A stretch of 59,476 nucleotides of DNA from an uncultured bacterium (GCA_947383145.1 CANDCH010000011.1:1-59476), one strand, 5' to 3'. Shown: positions 15,166 to 25,700, counted from the first letter of the stretch. The notes: generated by a model not told the origin, from the sequence alone. Program-made: numbers and translations.

Positions 15166-17094
15166 ATGAATTACGATAATAACAGGCATAAAGCCCATAA
15201 CGAGATCGATCACATATTCCAGGACCTTCTCCCCGCCCGGAACATGGCGGAGCGCCCCGAACAGGCGGCGCTCTGCCACCGAATGCTGGACGCCATGCTG
15301 GAGGGCGGCATCGCCCTGTGTGACGCCGGGACGGGGATCGGCAAGACCTACGCCTATCTGGTGGCCGGGACGGTGTACAGCCGTTTCCGGGCCGCCTGCG
15401 GGCTGGGGCCGAAACCCATCCTGGTCTCCACCTCCAGCATCGCCCTCCAGACCGCGGCGCGGGACGAGTACCTTCCCCTGCTGTCCGATGTGCTGACAGA
15501 GGACGGCATGATCGTCCAGCCCCTCCAGGCGGTGATCCGCAAGGGGAAGTCCCACTATGTCTGCGATGACCGCTTGGAGCAGCGGCTGGGCCAGTTGGAT
15601 CTCCAAAAGAAGAACTGGAAAGCCGGCGCGGCTCTGCTCTCCCTGCGGGGGCAACTTGACATGGACGAGGCCGCCTATCTCAGCGGCTACGACCGGGAGC
15701 GCGTCTGCGTCCCCCGGATCTGCGACTGTGGGCGGGAGGACTGTCGGTATCGCGCCTTTTTGGAGGACTGTGACTCCGGGCGCTATCTCTTCCAAATCTG
15801 CAACCACAACCTGCTGCTGGCGGACGCCATCCACCGGGGCAGCGGGCGAAAGCCCATCCTGCCGGACGCCTGCGCCCTCATCGTGGACGAGGCACACAAG
15901 CTGCCGGAGACAGCCCGCCAGATGTTTGGGGTGACCCTGGCTGCGGAGGACATCCACGCCCTCACCCACAGCCTGCGGAGAGAACGCTTCCTGCTGGCGG
16001 CGGAAGTGCTGACTGACAACGCCGCGCCGCTGATGCAGAAACTGGCCCGCCCGCCGGAGGGCAAGCCCTTCGACCATTACGCCAAATCGCTGGCCGCGCC
16101 GGAGCGGAGCCTGACGGTGATCGACCGGCAGCTCCACGGCCTGCTCACGCCTGCCACCCGCAGGCGGCTGAACAGCGTGTCCTCTACGGTGTCCCTATTC
16201 CACCAGGGCCACCCGGATATGGTCTTCTACACCGAGGATGACGCCCACGGCGGCACCATGCTGTGCGCCACCATTGCCGACCTGACCGCCCAGCTCCGCC
16301 AGACGCTCTGGCGGCAGGAACGGCCCGTTGTCCTCACCTCCGCCACCCTGGCTGTGGGCGAGGACTTCCGGCGCTTCAAAGAGGAAACGGGCCTGCTCAC
16401 CGACAGCCGTGTCATGGAGTCTGTTGTCCCTTCGCCCTTCAACTACCAGCAGAACTGTCTGCTGTACTTACCGAAATTTCCGCCCAGGCAGAAGGACGTC
16501 GGCTATTATGACAAGCTGGCCAAGGAGATCGCCTCCCTGCTGGACGCGGCCCAAGGCCACGCCCTGGCGCTGTTCACATCCTACGCCGCCATGTCGGCGG
16601 TGAAGGAGCGCCTGCCGGATCACGGCCTGCGCTATCCGCTGTTCACCATGGGCCGCAGCGCCATCCATACCACGGAGCAGTTTAAGACCAGCCCTGGCAG
16701 TGTGCTGCTGGCGGCAGGGGCCGCCTGGGAGGGCTTCGACTTCCCCGGCGACTGCGTATCCCTGCTGATCATCCCCCGCCTGCCCTTCGCCGTGCCGGAC
16801 GCTCTGAAGGAGAAAGAGCGGGAAAACCATCCCACCCTCCGGCTGTTTATCCGGGCGGTGGTGGTGCCGGAGATGCAGATCAAGCTGAAGCAGGGCTTCG
16901 GCAGGGCCATCCGCACCGAGACCGACACCTGTGTGGTGGCCATCCTGGATGAACGGGCGGCCAAGGGCAAGCGCTACAGCGAGGATGTGCTGGCTGCCCT
17001 GCCGGAAATGCCCGTCACCGGCAGCCTGGAGGATGTGGCGCGGTTTATCCGGCAGGTGAAGGGGCCGGACTATTTCCAGGAGGCGTCCGCATGA
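15166..17094 (+). CDS. DinG/XPD-like ATP-dependent DNA helicase
   Basis: A 642-residue superfamily 2 helicase of the DinG/Rad3 group, expected to unwind DNA 5' to 3'. Landmarks are motif I DAGTGIGKTYAYLV, an iron-sulfur cysteine cluster (CVPRICDCGREDCRY and further Cys), motif II IVDEAHKLPE, motif V/VI regions LLAAGAAWEGFDFPGD and KQGFGRAIRTETD. The start at 15166 is chosen from the family N-terminus and AAGGGG 12 bases upstream; the frame is open about 40 codons further up but through the structured leader. Such helicases are standard in the recombination/maintenance module of Clostridial conjugative elements. The stop overlaps the next small gene by 4 bases. Confidence 0.92.
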   Translation: MNYDNNRHKAHNEIDHIFQDLLPARNMAERPEQAALCHRMLDAMLEGGIALCDAGTGIGKTYAYLVAGTVYSRFRAACGLGPKPILVSTSSIALQTAARDEYLPLLSDVLTEDGMIVQPLQAVIRKGKSHYVCDDRLEQRLGQLDLQKKNWKAGAALLSLRGQLDMDEAAYLSGYDRERVCVPRICDCGREDCRYRAFLEDCDSGRYLFQICNHNLLLADAIHRGSGRKPILPDACALIVDEAHKLPETARQMFGVTLAAEDIHALTHSLRRERFLLAAEVLTDNAAPLMQKLARPPEGKPFDHYAKSLAAPERSLTVIDRQLHGLLTPATRRRLNSVSSTVSLFHQGHPDMVFYTEDDAHGGTMLCATIADLTAQLRQTLWRQERPVVLTSATLAVGEDFRRFKEETGLLTDSRVMESVVPSPFNYQQNCLLYLPKFPPRQKDVGYYDKLAKEIASLLDAAQGHALALFTSYAAMSAVKERLPDHGLRYPLFTMGRSAIHTTEQFKTSPGSVLLAAGAAWEGFDFPGDCVSLLIIPRLPFAVPDALKEKERENHPTLRLFIRAVVVPEMQIKLKQGFGRAIRTETDTCVVAILDERAAKGKRYSEDVLAALPEMPVTGSLEDVARFIRQVKGPDYFQEASA

Positions 17095-17240
17095 TCGATG
17101 TGAGAAACGAGATGCGGTATATCCTGGTGACCCGCCTGCTGGAACAGGCGGCGGAGGCCGGCCTTTTGTCCGCCGAGGAGCTGTGGGCCGCCAAACGGCT
17201 GGCGCTGGAGCGATACCGCCCCGCAACTGTGTGGGAATAG
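17091..17240 (+). CDS. Small helical protein coupled to helicase gene
   Basis: A 49-residue frame whose ATG overlaps the helicase stop (ATGA). The product is a helical hairpin, with MRYILVTRLLEQAAEAG, LLSAEELWAAKRLALERY and a short tail. Spacing and sequence resemble SHOCT-like small oligomerisation modules, but I cannot prove that. The 4-base overlap and the lack of frame-disrupting codons support it as real. AGGAGG lies 12 bases upstream, inside the helicase gene. Confidence 0.6.
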   Translation: MIDVRNEMRYILVTRLLEQAAEAGLLSAEELWAAKRLALERYRPATVWE

Positions 17241-17254
17241 TGATAGCTATTCCC
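17233..17254. promoter_or_regulatory. Inverted repeat GGGAATAG/CTATTCCC
   Basis: A perfect 8-bp inverted repeat with a six-base spacer covers the stop codon of the small gene, 50 bases before the next start. It may be a protein-binding site or weak hairpin; there is no T-tract. Confidence 0.35.
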
Positions 17255-17303
17255 GCCGAGGTGTGGTAGTGTTGTCGGTACCCAGAGGAAAGGAGGCCAC
17301 GGC

Positions 17304-17537
17304 ATGGAATATCCATTTTATTTGGAACAGAAATTTTTTGACGCGGGATACCTGGAGAACCGTATCCTGACCGCCCAAGAGGCGGAGGCTCTCAACTACG
17401 AGGACGGCTACAAGGCCCACGGAGAGGGCTACACCCTGTATGTGGACGGCTACAGCAGCAGGGAGGCCATCCAAAGCGATCTGGACGAGTGGGAGGCCAC
17501 AAGACGGGCCTATGAGGAAGATCCGGAGGAGCAGTAA
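17304..17537 (+). CDS. Conserved small hypothetical protein preceding recombinases
   Basis: A 77-residue strongly acidic protein beginning MEYPFYLEQKFFDAGYLENR, with YEDGYKAHGEGYTLYVDGY in the middle and an acidic C-terminus. It has no cysteines or membrane segment. GGAGG nine bases upstream supports the start. It sits 22 bases before the first serine recombinase gene in the same direction. A recombination-directionality role would be attractive for a small acidic protein in this place, but there is no sequence evidence for it. Confidence 0.65.
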   Translation: MEYPFYLEQKFFDAGYLENRILTAQEAEALNYEDGYKAHGEGYTLYVDGYSSREAIQSDLDEWEATRRAYEEDPEEQ

Positions 17538-17559
17538 GCCAGAAAGGGGTGTGCGCCAG

Positions 17560-19116
17560 ATGAGCAAAAATGTCACCATCATCCCGCCCAGCGAGAAAAA
17601 AACCGATACCCTGCGGGTGGCGGCATACTGCCGGGTCAGCTCCGACTCTTCCGACCAGCTTCACTCTTACGCCTCGCAGATCCGTAAATATACCGAGGAA
17701 ATCGGGCAGCATGAGGGCTGGGAGCTGGTGGACATCTATGCTGACGAGGGCCTGACAGGCACCCGAATGGAGCAGCGGGAGGACTTCAACCGCATGATGG
17801 CCGACTGCCGGAAGGGCAGGATCGACAAGGTGCTGGTCAAATCCGTCTCCCGCTTCGCCCGGAACACCAAGGACTGTCTCGCCGCCCTGCGAGAACTGAT
17901 GAGCCTGGGCGTGACGGTCTACTTTGAAAAAGAGAACATCAACACAGAGACGCTCACCACCGAACTGATGGTGAGCGTCTCCGGCGCCCTGGCCCAACAG
18001 GAGTCCATCTCCACCTCGCAGAACCAGCGGATCAGCTACAGGCGGAGGATGGAACGGGGGGAATTCATCACCTGCTGCGCTCCCCTGGGATACCGCATCG
18101 TGAACGGCAAAAATTTGGAAATTGTTGAAGATGAGGCCAAAACTGTTCGTTGGATTTTTCAACAGTACCTTATTGGGCAAAGCGCTGACCGGATCGCAGA
18201 AAAGCTAAACCATGAGCAAATCTCTGCCCCTGGCGGCGGAATATGGCACCATCAGACGGTTACAAAGATCATTTCAAACGAAAAATACATTGGGGATTCC
18301 CTCTGCCAGAAAACCTATACCACAAATACATTTCCCTATGAGCGGAAGCTCAATAAGGGGGACGCCGATCAATATTATACCGAACATTCCCACCCAGCCA
18401 TCATAGAACGTGAAGCCTTTGTGAAAGTCCAAACGCTAATGAAAAAAAGAGGTGAGCGCGTTTCCAGTCCGCTGAAGGAATATCCGCTGTCGAGAAAAAT
18501 CATCTGCGGGAAATGCGGCTCGATTTTTAGCCGAAAGCAGACAAAAAACGGGCTTACCCTGTGGGTATGCAGGAAGCACGACCGCAGGGCAGAAAGCTGC
18601 CCCATGGGCAGGATTCCTGAGTCCGAAATTTACGCCGCTTTCATGCAGATGTACAACAAACTCAAGCACCATGAGGGCATCATCCTCAAGCCAGCCCTCG
18701 CCCAGCTTCGGGACCTGAACGATGCCCTCCAACGGGGCAACCCCGCCATGCTGGAGGTGAACAGGGCCATCGCCACCGCCTCTGAGCAGAGCTATACGGT
18801 CAGCACACTCCGAAGCAAGGGTCTGCTGGACGAGGCCGCCTGTTCCGCCAAGCTGCTGGACATCGAAGCCAAGCTGGCGGAGCTTCGGCGGGAGCGCCGC
18901 CGCCTGCTGAAGAACGAGGACATCGAGGAGGTCATGGACACCCTGCGTCAGACGGCGGACCTGATTCATAATGGACCGAAACGGCTGGACAGCTTCGATG
19001 AAGCCCTGTTCGCCGATCTGGTGGAGAAGATCACAGCGGAGTCCCAGACCCGCATCCGATTCCGCCTCTACGGCGGCATCGAACTGGCGGAACAGCTCCG
19101 GGAGGTGGGCAGATGA
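17560..19116 (+). CDS. Large serine recombinase 1
   Basis: A 518-residue site-specific recombinase of the large serine family. The resolvase/invertase catalytic domain has nucleophile Ser27 in AAYCRVSSDS, the DEGLTGTRMEQREDFNRM segment and VKSVSRFARNTKDCL. It is followed by a recombinase domain (PLGYRIVNG to NEKYIGDS), a zinc-ribbon (CGKCGS and CRKHDRRAESC) and a coiled coil. The start at 17560 has AAAGGGG 11 bases upstream. From about 18110 to 18620 the codons are visibly more AT-rich than on either side, suggesting gene conversion or mosaic origin. Its last 4 bases overlap the next recombinase-like gene. It likely integrates or excises this element together with the two genes that follow. 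Confidence 0.93.
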   Translation: MSKNVTIIPPSEKKTDTLRVAAYCRVSSDSSDQLHSYASQIRKYTEEIGQHEGWELVDIYADEGLTGTRMEQREDFNRMMADCRKGRIDKVLVKSVSRFARNTKDCLAALRELMSLGVTVYFEKENINTETLTTELMVSVSGALAQQESISTSQNQRISYRRRMERGEFITCCAPLGYRIVNGKNLEIVEDEAKTVRWIFQQYLIGQSADRIAEKLNHEQISAPGGGIWHHQTVTKIISNEKYIGDSLCQKTYTTNTFPYERKLNKGDADQYYTEHSHPAIIEREAFVKVQTLMKKRGERVSSPLKEYPLSRKIICGKCGSIFSRKQTKNGLTLWVCRKHDRRAESCPMGRIPESEIYAAFMQMYNKLKHHEGIILKPALAQLRDLNDALQRGNPAMLEVNRAIATASEQSYTVSTLRSKGLLDEAACSAKLLDIEAKLAELRRERRRLLKNEDIEEVMDTLRQTADLIHNGPKRLDSFDEALFADLVEKITAESQTRIRFRLYGGIELAEQLREVGR

Positions 19117-19889
19117 CCAACCGAAAGAATTTGTACGGCTACCACATCGAAAACGGTGAGCTGACCATCGTCTCCCAGGAGGCGGAAATTGTTCAGCGGA
19201 TCGCAACGCTGTATATCGCCGGCGGTTCCTACCAGAGCATCGCGGAAACACTCAACGGGGACGGTATCCCGTTCAGCACGGAAGCGCCGCTCTGGAACAA
19301 GCACAAGGTGAAGCGTCTGCTGGAGAATTCCCGCTACACCGGCCAGAAGGGATATCCCGCTATCATTGACGCCGAGACGTTCCAAGCTGTCCAGAGAATG
19401 ATCCAGGAGAAAACGGCTGGCTACGCGCCACCCAAGGATCGCCCGGCCCTCCGCCTGAAGCCATACCTGCGCTGTGCCTGCTGCAAGGGAGATCTGCACC
19501 GGCTGGCCGGGAAGAACCGCAGGGCGGATACCTTATACCTCAAGTGTATCCGCTGCGGTGCGCTGGTCACGGTTTCCGACACGGAGTTGATGAATGAGGT
19601 GTCCCGTCAGATGTTGGAACATGACCGCCCCACCGAGCAGCCCTACGCCCCGTCCGGCGAGGTGATCCGCCTGACCAACGCCGTCAACCGGGGGCTGGAG
19701 CATCCCGACAAGCCGGAGGACATCGTGTCCGTGATCTTGCGGGGGGCCTCCGCACGGTATGACTGCTGCCCCGCCCCAACTGAATCAGAACCTTTCAACC
19801 GCCCAGCCGAAGCAGATTTCAAACGCTTCGGTCAGGCGGTTTCCCATATCGCCATCGCAGATGGGACCATAACCGTCCACTTCAAATAG
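19113..19889 (+). CDS. Recombinase-like protein without catalytic domain
   Basis: A 258-residue protein made of the C-terminal parts of a large serine recombinase. It has a recombinase domain (LYGYHIENGELTIVSQEAEI, SYQSIAETLNGDGIPFS, KVKRLLENSRYTGQKG), then a zinc-ribbon-like region with four cysteines (CACCKGD and CIRCGAL) and a helical tail. The resolvase domain with its Ser nucleophile is absent. The clean ATGA overlap with recombinase 1, the 9-base gap to recombinase 3 and the intact frame argue against simple decay. It is probably a DNA-binding accessory subunit for the flanking recombinases; that is inference from arrangement. Confidence 0.85.
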   Translation: MTNRKNLYGYHIENGELTIVSQEAEIVQRIATLYIAGGSYQSIAETLNGDGIPFSTEAPLWNKHKVKRLLENSRYTGQKGYPAIIDAETFQAVQRMIQEKTAGYAPPKDRPALRLKPYLRCACCKGDLHRLAGKNRRADTLYLKCIRCGALVTVSDTELMNEVSRQMLEHDRPTEQPYAPSGEVIRLTNAVNRGLEHPDKPEDIVSVILRGASARYDCCPAPTESEPFNRPAEADFKRFGQAVSHIAIADGTITVHFK

Positions 19890-19898
19890 GAGGTCACC

Positions 19899-21539
19899 AT
19901 GGAACAGGCAGTATTGGAACGCAGGGTGCGCGTCATCCCCGCCACCAAGCCCGCCCCCGCCAGCGGCCCCAGGCACAGCGGCAGACAGCGTGTCGCCGCC
20001 TACTGCCGGGTGTCCACCGACAGCGAGGAACAGCTCAACAGCTACGCCGCCCAGCAGAATTATTACACACAGAAAATCCAGGAAAATCCCGATTGGGAGA
20101 TGGCCGGGATCTTCGCTGACGAGGGTCTGAGCGGCACCAGCATGAAAAAGCGGGCGGAGTTCAACCGCATGATCGCCGCCTGCAAGCGTGGCCGCATCGA
20201 CATGATCCTCACCAAGTCCGCATCCCGGTTCGCCCGGAACACGGTGGACTGCCTCAAGGTGATCCGCACCCTGAAAGCCAGGGGCATCGCTGTGATCTTT
20301 GAAAAGGAAAATATCAACACCCTGACCGAGTCCAGCGAGTTCCTGATCACCCTGTTCAGCAGCTTTTCCCAGGCGGAGAGCGAGTCCATGGGGGCGAACA
20401 TCGTCATGGGGATGCGGCAGAGCATGAAGGAAGGCAAGATCCCCTTCCAGTACAGCAGGACGCTGGGCTACCGCAGGGGGCCGGACGGCAGGCCGGAGAT
20501 CGACCCGGAGGAGTCTGAGACGGTGCGGCTGATCTACGCCCGCTATCTGGAGGGCCGCAGCCTGGGCGACATCCAGCGGGAGCTGACCGAGAGGGATATC
20601 CCCACGGCGAAGGGCATCCAGGGCTGGTCACGGCAGGTGATCCAGAATATCCTGACCAGCGAGAAGTACATCGGGGACGGCCTGCGGCAAAAAACCTACA
20701 CCACCGGCCCTATTGGCGATAAAAAGACGGTGCGGAATAACGGTGAGCTGCCCATGTACTACACCAGGGATAACCACCCCGCCATCATCCCCAGGGATAT
20801 CTTCTACCGGGTGAAGGAGGAGATGGCCCGCAGGGCCAGCAAGCGGAAGGTGATGCAGAAAACCGCCAAGACCGAGCAGGGCAAATACTCCGCCAAGTAC
20901 GCTCTGTCTGAGCTGCTGGTGTGCGGGGAGTGCGGTACGCCCTACAAGCGGTGTACCTGGGCCAGAAACGGGAAAAAGCGGATCGTCTGGCGGTGCGTCT
21001 CCCGCCTGGAGTTTGGCACAAAATACTGCCACAACTCTCCCACGCTGGATGAGGACAGGCTCCACCGGGCCATCGTGGCCGCGCTGAACGAGTACGGTAC
21101 CATCCGGGACGAGGTCAAGGCTGATGTCCTGGAACTGGCGGAGCTGGCTATGAGCGGCGGTGAGGACGGCGGCATGAGCCTTCTGGAGCTACGGCAGAGG
21201 CTGGATGCCCTGACCGCGGAACAGGCGGTTGTGCTGGACAAGATCCTGGCGGATATGAAAAACTCGGAACTGAACGCACAGCTTGAAACGGTGACGGCGG
21301 AGAAGCAGAGTGTCCTGGATCAAATCGCGGCCTGCCAGCAGAACGAGGAGCAGCAGGCCGCCCAAGCCTCCAGACGGCAGGAGATGGAGAACTGGCTGGA
21401 CCGGCAGCCCATGTGCTTCACGGAGTACGATGACACCCTCACCCGCAGATTCGTAGAGCGGGTCACCGTGGTGGATGCCGAGACCATCCAGGTCAAGATC
21501 AGGGACACGGAGGTTGTGATCGAGCAGAAAATCTGTTAA
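19899..21539 (+). CDS. Large serine recombinase 3
   Basis: A 546-residue large serine recombinase. Catalytic Ser39 lies in AAYCRVSTDSEEQLNSYA, with DEGLSGTSMKKRAEFNRM and TKSASRFARNTVDCL completing the resolvase domain. It continues with a recombinase domain (TLGYRRGPDGRP, SEKYIGDGLRQKTYTTG), a zinc-ribbon (CGECGTPYKRC ... CVSRLEFGTKYC) and a long coiled coil. An AGGAGG site lies five bases before ATG 19899. It is the third gene of a tightly packed recombinase cluster and is followed 23 bases later by a broken metallophosphoesterase gene. Confidence 0.94.
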   Translation: MEQAVLERRVRVIPATKPAPASGPRHSGRQRVAAYCRVSTDSEEQLNSYAAQQNYYTQKIQENPDWEMAGIFADEGLSGTSMKKRAEFNRMIAACKRGRIDMILTKSASRFARNTVDCLKVIRTLKARGIAVIFEKENINTLTESSEFLITLFSSFSQAESESMGANIVMGMRQSMKEGKIPFQYSRTLGYRRGPDGRPEIDPEESETVRLIYARYLEGRSLGDIQRELTERDIPTAKGIQGWSRQVIQNILTSEKYIGDGLRQKTYTTGPIGDKKTVRNNGELPMYYTRDNHPAIIPRDIFYRVKEEMARRASKRKVMQKTAKTEQGKYSAKYALSELLVCGECGTPYKRCTWARNGKKRIVWRCVSRLEFGTKYCHNSPTLDEDRLHRAIVAALNEYGTIRDEVKADVLELAELAMSGGEDGGMSLLELRQRLDALTAEQAVVLDKILADMKNSELNAQLETVTAEKQSVLDQIAACQQNEEQQAAQASRRQEMENWLDRQPMCFTEYDDTLTRRFVERVTVVDAETIQVKIRDTEVVIEQKIC

Positions 21540-21562
21540 AATAGGGACTGGAGGGACACAGC

Positions 21563-22525
21563 ATGGCGCTTTTTATAACAGGTGACACACACGGAGATTT
21601 TACCCGCTTCAAGAAAAGTATTTTCTATGAACAGGCGGATCTGACCAAGGATGACTGCGTCATGATCGCCGGCGACTTCGGCGGCATCTGGGACGGCGGT
21701 GCGGAGGAGCGCCACTGACTGGACTGGCTGGAGGCAAAGCCCTTTACCACCTTGTTCGTATCCGGCAATCATGAGAACTTCGATATGTTGGCCAAGTTCC
21801 CGGTTGAGGACTGGCACGGTGGCAGGGTGCAGCGTATCCGCCCCTCGGTGATCCACCTGATGCGGGGTCAGATCTACGACATCCAGGGCAAGAGCTTCTT
21901 CGCCATGGGCGGGGCCAGCAGCCACGACATCCAGGACGGCATCCTGGAGCCGGACGATCCGCTGTTCAAGAAGAAATGCCGGAGGCTGGACGCCCGCGGG
22001 GCGATGTACCGGGTGAACCACCGCTCCTGGTGGAAGGAGGAACTGCCCAGCGAGGAGGAGTACCAGACCGCCAGGGCCAACTTGGAGAAAGTAGGCTGGG
22101 CGGTGGACTATATCATCAGCCACTGCTGCCCCACCTCAGTGCAGGACGAACTGAGCGGCGGGTTTTACAAAGCTGATGCCCTGACTGATTTTTTGGAGGA
22201 AGTAGCCCAGCGATGCCGGTTCAAATACCAGTTTTTTGGACATTACCACACCAACCAAGTCATACGGGGAAAATATGTGCTGATGCATGAACAGATTATC
22301 AAATTAAACCTGTCGGATTCTTTTCCACTAAAGCTGCCGCCTGTGGAAGAATATTTGAACGACCCTACTCAATCTGAACAAATTGCTGTCAGTTGTTCGG
22401 ATGGGGTAGGGTCGCTCTTTACCTGTAGCCCTTGTTTTTCAAGGACTACAGGCTTTTTCGACTTCGGGTGTCATGTGTCACTAAGCAATAGCAAACAGTT
22501 CAAAATCAGAGAGCAAAACGTGTGA
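21563..22525 (+). pseudogene. Metallophosphoesterase, interrupted by TGA
   Basis: A calcineurin-like phosphoesterase gene of mobile elements. The N-terminal metal motifs are visible (FITGDTHGDF, MIAGDFGG), but codon 52 is TGA (21716-21718) in the context GAEERH-stop-LDWLEAKPF, where the family has Trp; a single TGG to TGA change explains it. The frame then continues with FVSGNHENFD, SHCCPTSVQDEL and FGHYHTNQ, so all other active-site motifs remain. Past about 22300 the frame runs into AT-rich sequence with a changed C-terminus. An internal ATG (21752) could yield a product lacking half the metal site. Treated as a pseudogene. Confidence 0.85.
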
Positions 22526-22527
22526 TT

Positions 22528-22546
22528 AGGGGGATTCGAACCCCTA
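22528..22546 (-). other. tRNA T-arm-like sequence at left edge of AT-rich island
   Basis: On the minus strand this reads TAGGGGTTCGAATCCCCCT, a T-stem/loop signature, but no acceptor, D or anticodon arms pair with it. It may be a fragment of an attachment site. It lies at the point where composition drops sharply. Confidence 0.35.
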
Positions 22547-22727
22547 CCGACATCACCCACAGTAGCTCTAAGCCTTGCGGTTCATAGTTTTCCTCTGCCC
22601 AACGTGGCGTTAAGTTTCTCAATATACATGTCTCACGACTAATAGGTAATTATGTTGGAAATGGTTATTTTGTCTCAGACTTGCTAAGAGACATTACTAT
22701 TTCCGAGGAATACAACACCTCTCTGCC

Positions 22728-22756
22728 TTGCACACAATGTTGATGTATGATATAAT
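22728..22756 (+). promoter_or_regulatory. Promoter of the SIR2-Argonaute operon
   Basis: TTGCAC (22728-22733) and a perfect TATAAT (22751-22756) are 17 bases apart, 32 bases before the start codon; GGGAGG (22777-22782) is the ribosome site. The defence pair therefore has its own vegetative promoter. Confidence 0.75.
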
Positions 22757-22788
22757 CATCATGGAAATTTGTAGACGGGAGGTGTCAC

Positions 22789-25700
22789 ATGAATACAATA
22801 TCGCAAGAACAGCTAATCAGGAATTTTAAGGTTATGCATGATGGAGAAATTGACTTTTTCCTCGGTGCTGGGGCCTCAATCCAATCAGGAATTCCCACAG
22901 GGGGAAATCTCGTGTGGCACTTTAAACGTGAACTGTATTGCATTGAAAACAAACTCTCTTTAGAACTCTATAAGGATTTAAAACTTACAGCCACACGAGA
23001 ACTATTACAAAATTATTTTGACAATCAAGGTACCCATCCCCCTTTATATGCTCCAGAAGAATACTCTCACTATTTTGAACAATGTTATAGCACAATAATT
23101 TCAAGAAAACGCTTTATAGAAGACCTAGTTAAAGGAAAGAACCCATCACTGGGATACTTATGTTTAGCTGATCTTATTACTCATTCCAAGGTCAAAAATG
23201 TATGGACCACAAACTTCGATGCCTTAGTTGAAGCCTCAATTAATACTCTTAATCCTTCCTTACCTTATGTAGTCTGCAGTTCAGCCAATCAAGATAGTTT
23301 TTCTTTACTAAATCCCGAATATCCATCCATTTGCAAATTGCATGGTGATTATAGATACGACAAATTACAGAATACTGAATCAGAACTGCAGGAGCTAGAG
23401 GCCCATCTTTATTCATACGCATTGTCTCAGCTTTCTGGAAAAGGGCTAATAGTTATTGGCTATTCTGGTAGTGATGAGTCAATTATGTCCTTTTTTGAAA
23501 GTCACTTATCCAATCCCGACTTTCTATCAAAAGGGTTATTCTGGGCTGTTCATAAAGGAAGTTCCGCATCTAATCGCATAAAATCTCTAATAGAATCAGC
23601 TGCGGCATTTGGGAAAGATGCCGCAATTGTTGAAATAGAAGGTTTCGATGATTTTTTATATGAAGTATATCGACATACTAGTAGCCCTAACCCTATTGTT
23701 GATAATAAATGGAGAGATAACCCGCTTATTCAAAAGGTTTTAACATTTAACGGTTCACCAATAGATTCTTTTATTAAATCAAATGCTTATATAGCAAGTA
23801 ATCATCCCCTTTGCCATGTATTCGAGACTGATATTTCCAGTTGGGCAGAACTGAGGAAATGTATCGGTAGTAGTAATATTATTGCTGCTTTGTACAGCCG
23901 ACATATCTACTGCTTTGCTAACACCGACCATATCAATTCTGTATTCGGTAATCATATTAAATCTGCCATCAAGTTAGAGCCGGTTGAAGAAAAGATTTTA
24001 CGCAAAAACGACTCGATTTATACTGGCCTATTATACCAGCTTTTGAAGCAATATATGATTTCAAAGGGGATGACCGAATACCGCAAAAACAAATACTATG
24101 ACCCACATACCGCTTTGAATAAATCTGGCTATGTTTTTTATAAGGCTATAGAAATAGCAATCTCATATATTAATGGTAATTTTTACTTGAATCTAATTCC
24201 AACAGTTCATGTAACAAGTAATAGCGGGAAAAACCTAGAAAAATTATTGTACCAATATCATGTAAATAAAGCCATATCCAGCATTTGGAACAAACAATAT
24301 AATGAAAACTTGAAATATTGGGAAAAGCTACTCAGAACATCTGGGCGAATGTTTTTTGAGTGTGAAGGTTTTCAAATTGAGTTTCAAACCCCAGCAATAA
24401 GTTGTGGGGGTACTAATCGCGACAAAAAATGGCCGTACTTGCCAGCATGGCTTTATCAAGAACCGGTAATGTGCTTTTCTGAGGTAGATCATAGTAAATC
24501 AACTGTTAGTCAGCTAAGAGGCCTTATCAATTATGGACCAATAGATTGCTCTTATGCTCCAGCTAATGCAATAAGAAATCCTATTCAACTTGCGGTATTA
24601 GCCCCCAAGGAAAAGATGGTTACTATCCTCTGTCATTTAAACAGTTTGAATAGTCGCAAGGCAACATCTGGAAAAGACCAATTTATATTAAACTATGAAG
24701 GTTTTGAACCAGTATTTAAGCGCGTGTTGTTAGTCCCAACAACAGATAATGCAGAACTTTGTGTTGGCTATAACGAAAACGCCGTGCTTTCACGTTCCGC
24801 ACATGACTTTGTTGCATTTTTAAAGCGAGGTATTGACTATTTTGCTTCAAAAATTACAGATTTTCATGTTTTGATCATTTATATCCCTACTAATTTTTCG
24901 CGTTTTCGTGAAGCAAAAGAAATTTCGGCAGACTTTAATCTTCATGACGAAATAAAACTATATGCGACTGATCGCGGAGTTAAATGCCAATTTATTGAAG
25001 AACGATCAATTAATACATATGATCCCTGCAAGGTTTTATGGGGACTATCAACCAGTATATACGCTAAATCGTCGGGTGTATTATGGCATCCGCAGGCAAT
25101 TCACAGCGGCACAGCGTATATTGGAATTAGTTATGCTCAGTCCGACGAAAAAGGTATTTGTATAGGATGCAGTCAACTATTTGATTCTACCGGAACCGGA
25201 ATCAGGATGATTCTTCGCAAAATTGACAATCCACACTATTGGGGAAAGAACAACCCATATATGGGGCGCGATGAAGCACGTAGCATGATGAGTCAATTGC
25301 GCGAACAGTATTATGGTAGCAACCCAACAGCGTTGTTAAATCGTATAGTTGTTCACAAGACTACTCCTTTTATGCGCGAAGAAATCATAGGTATTACGCA
25401 AGCACTTGAGGGCATTAATGATATTGAATTAGTGCAAATTCAAGCCTATTGCCCTTGGCGAGCCATAAAATTTGGGGCAGAAGCCTCACTAACAGCAGCC
25501 CCGTTTGCTGTTAAACGAGGAATGACAATGCAACTAAGTTCAGATAGTTTTCTATTATGGACTCATGGCTGTAGCGTTCATCCAGACATTTCAGGAAAAT
25601 TGAACTACTATAAAGGTGGTCGTGGTATCCCGACTCCACTTTTTGTAAAGCGCTATTATGGACAAGCATCTGGTGATATATTAGCACAGGAAATACTAAT

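Noticed and set aside
21716-21718. TGA recoded as Trp or selenocysteine
   Set aside because: Other genes use TGA as stop and TGG for Trp; no SECIS-like hairpin follows, and the family has Trp here.
22528-22640. tRNA gene on the minus strand
   Set aside because: Only a T-arm-like segment is present; no acceptor stem partner for TAATCAC and no anticodon arm.
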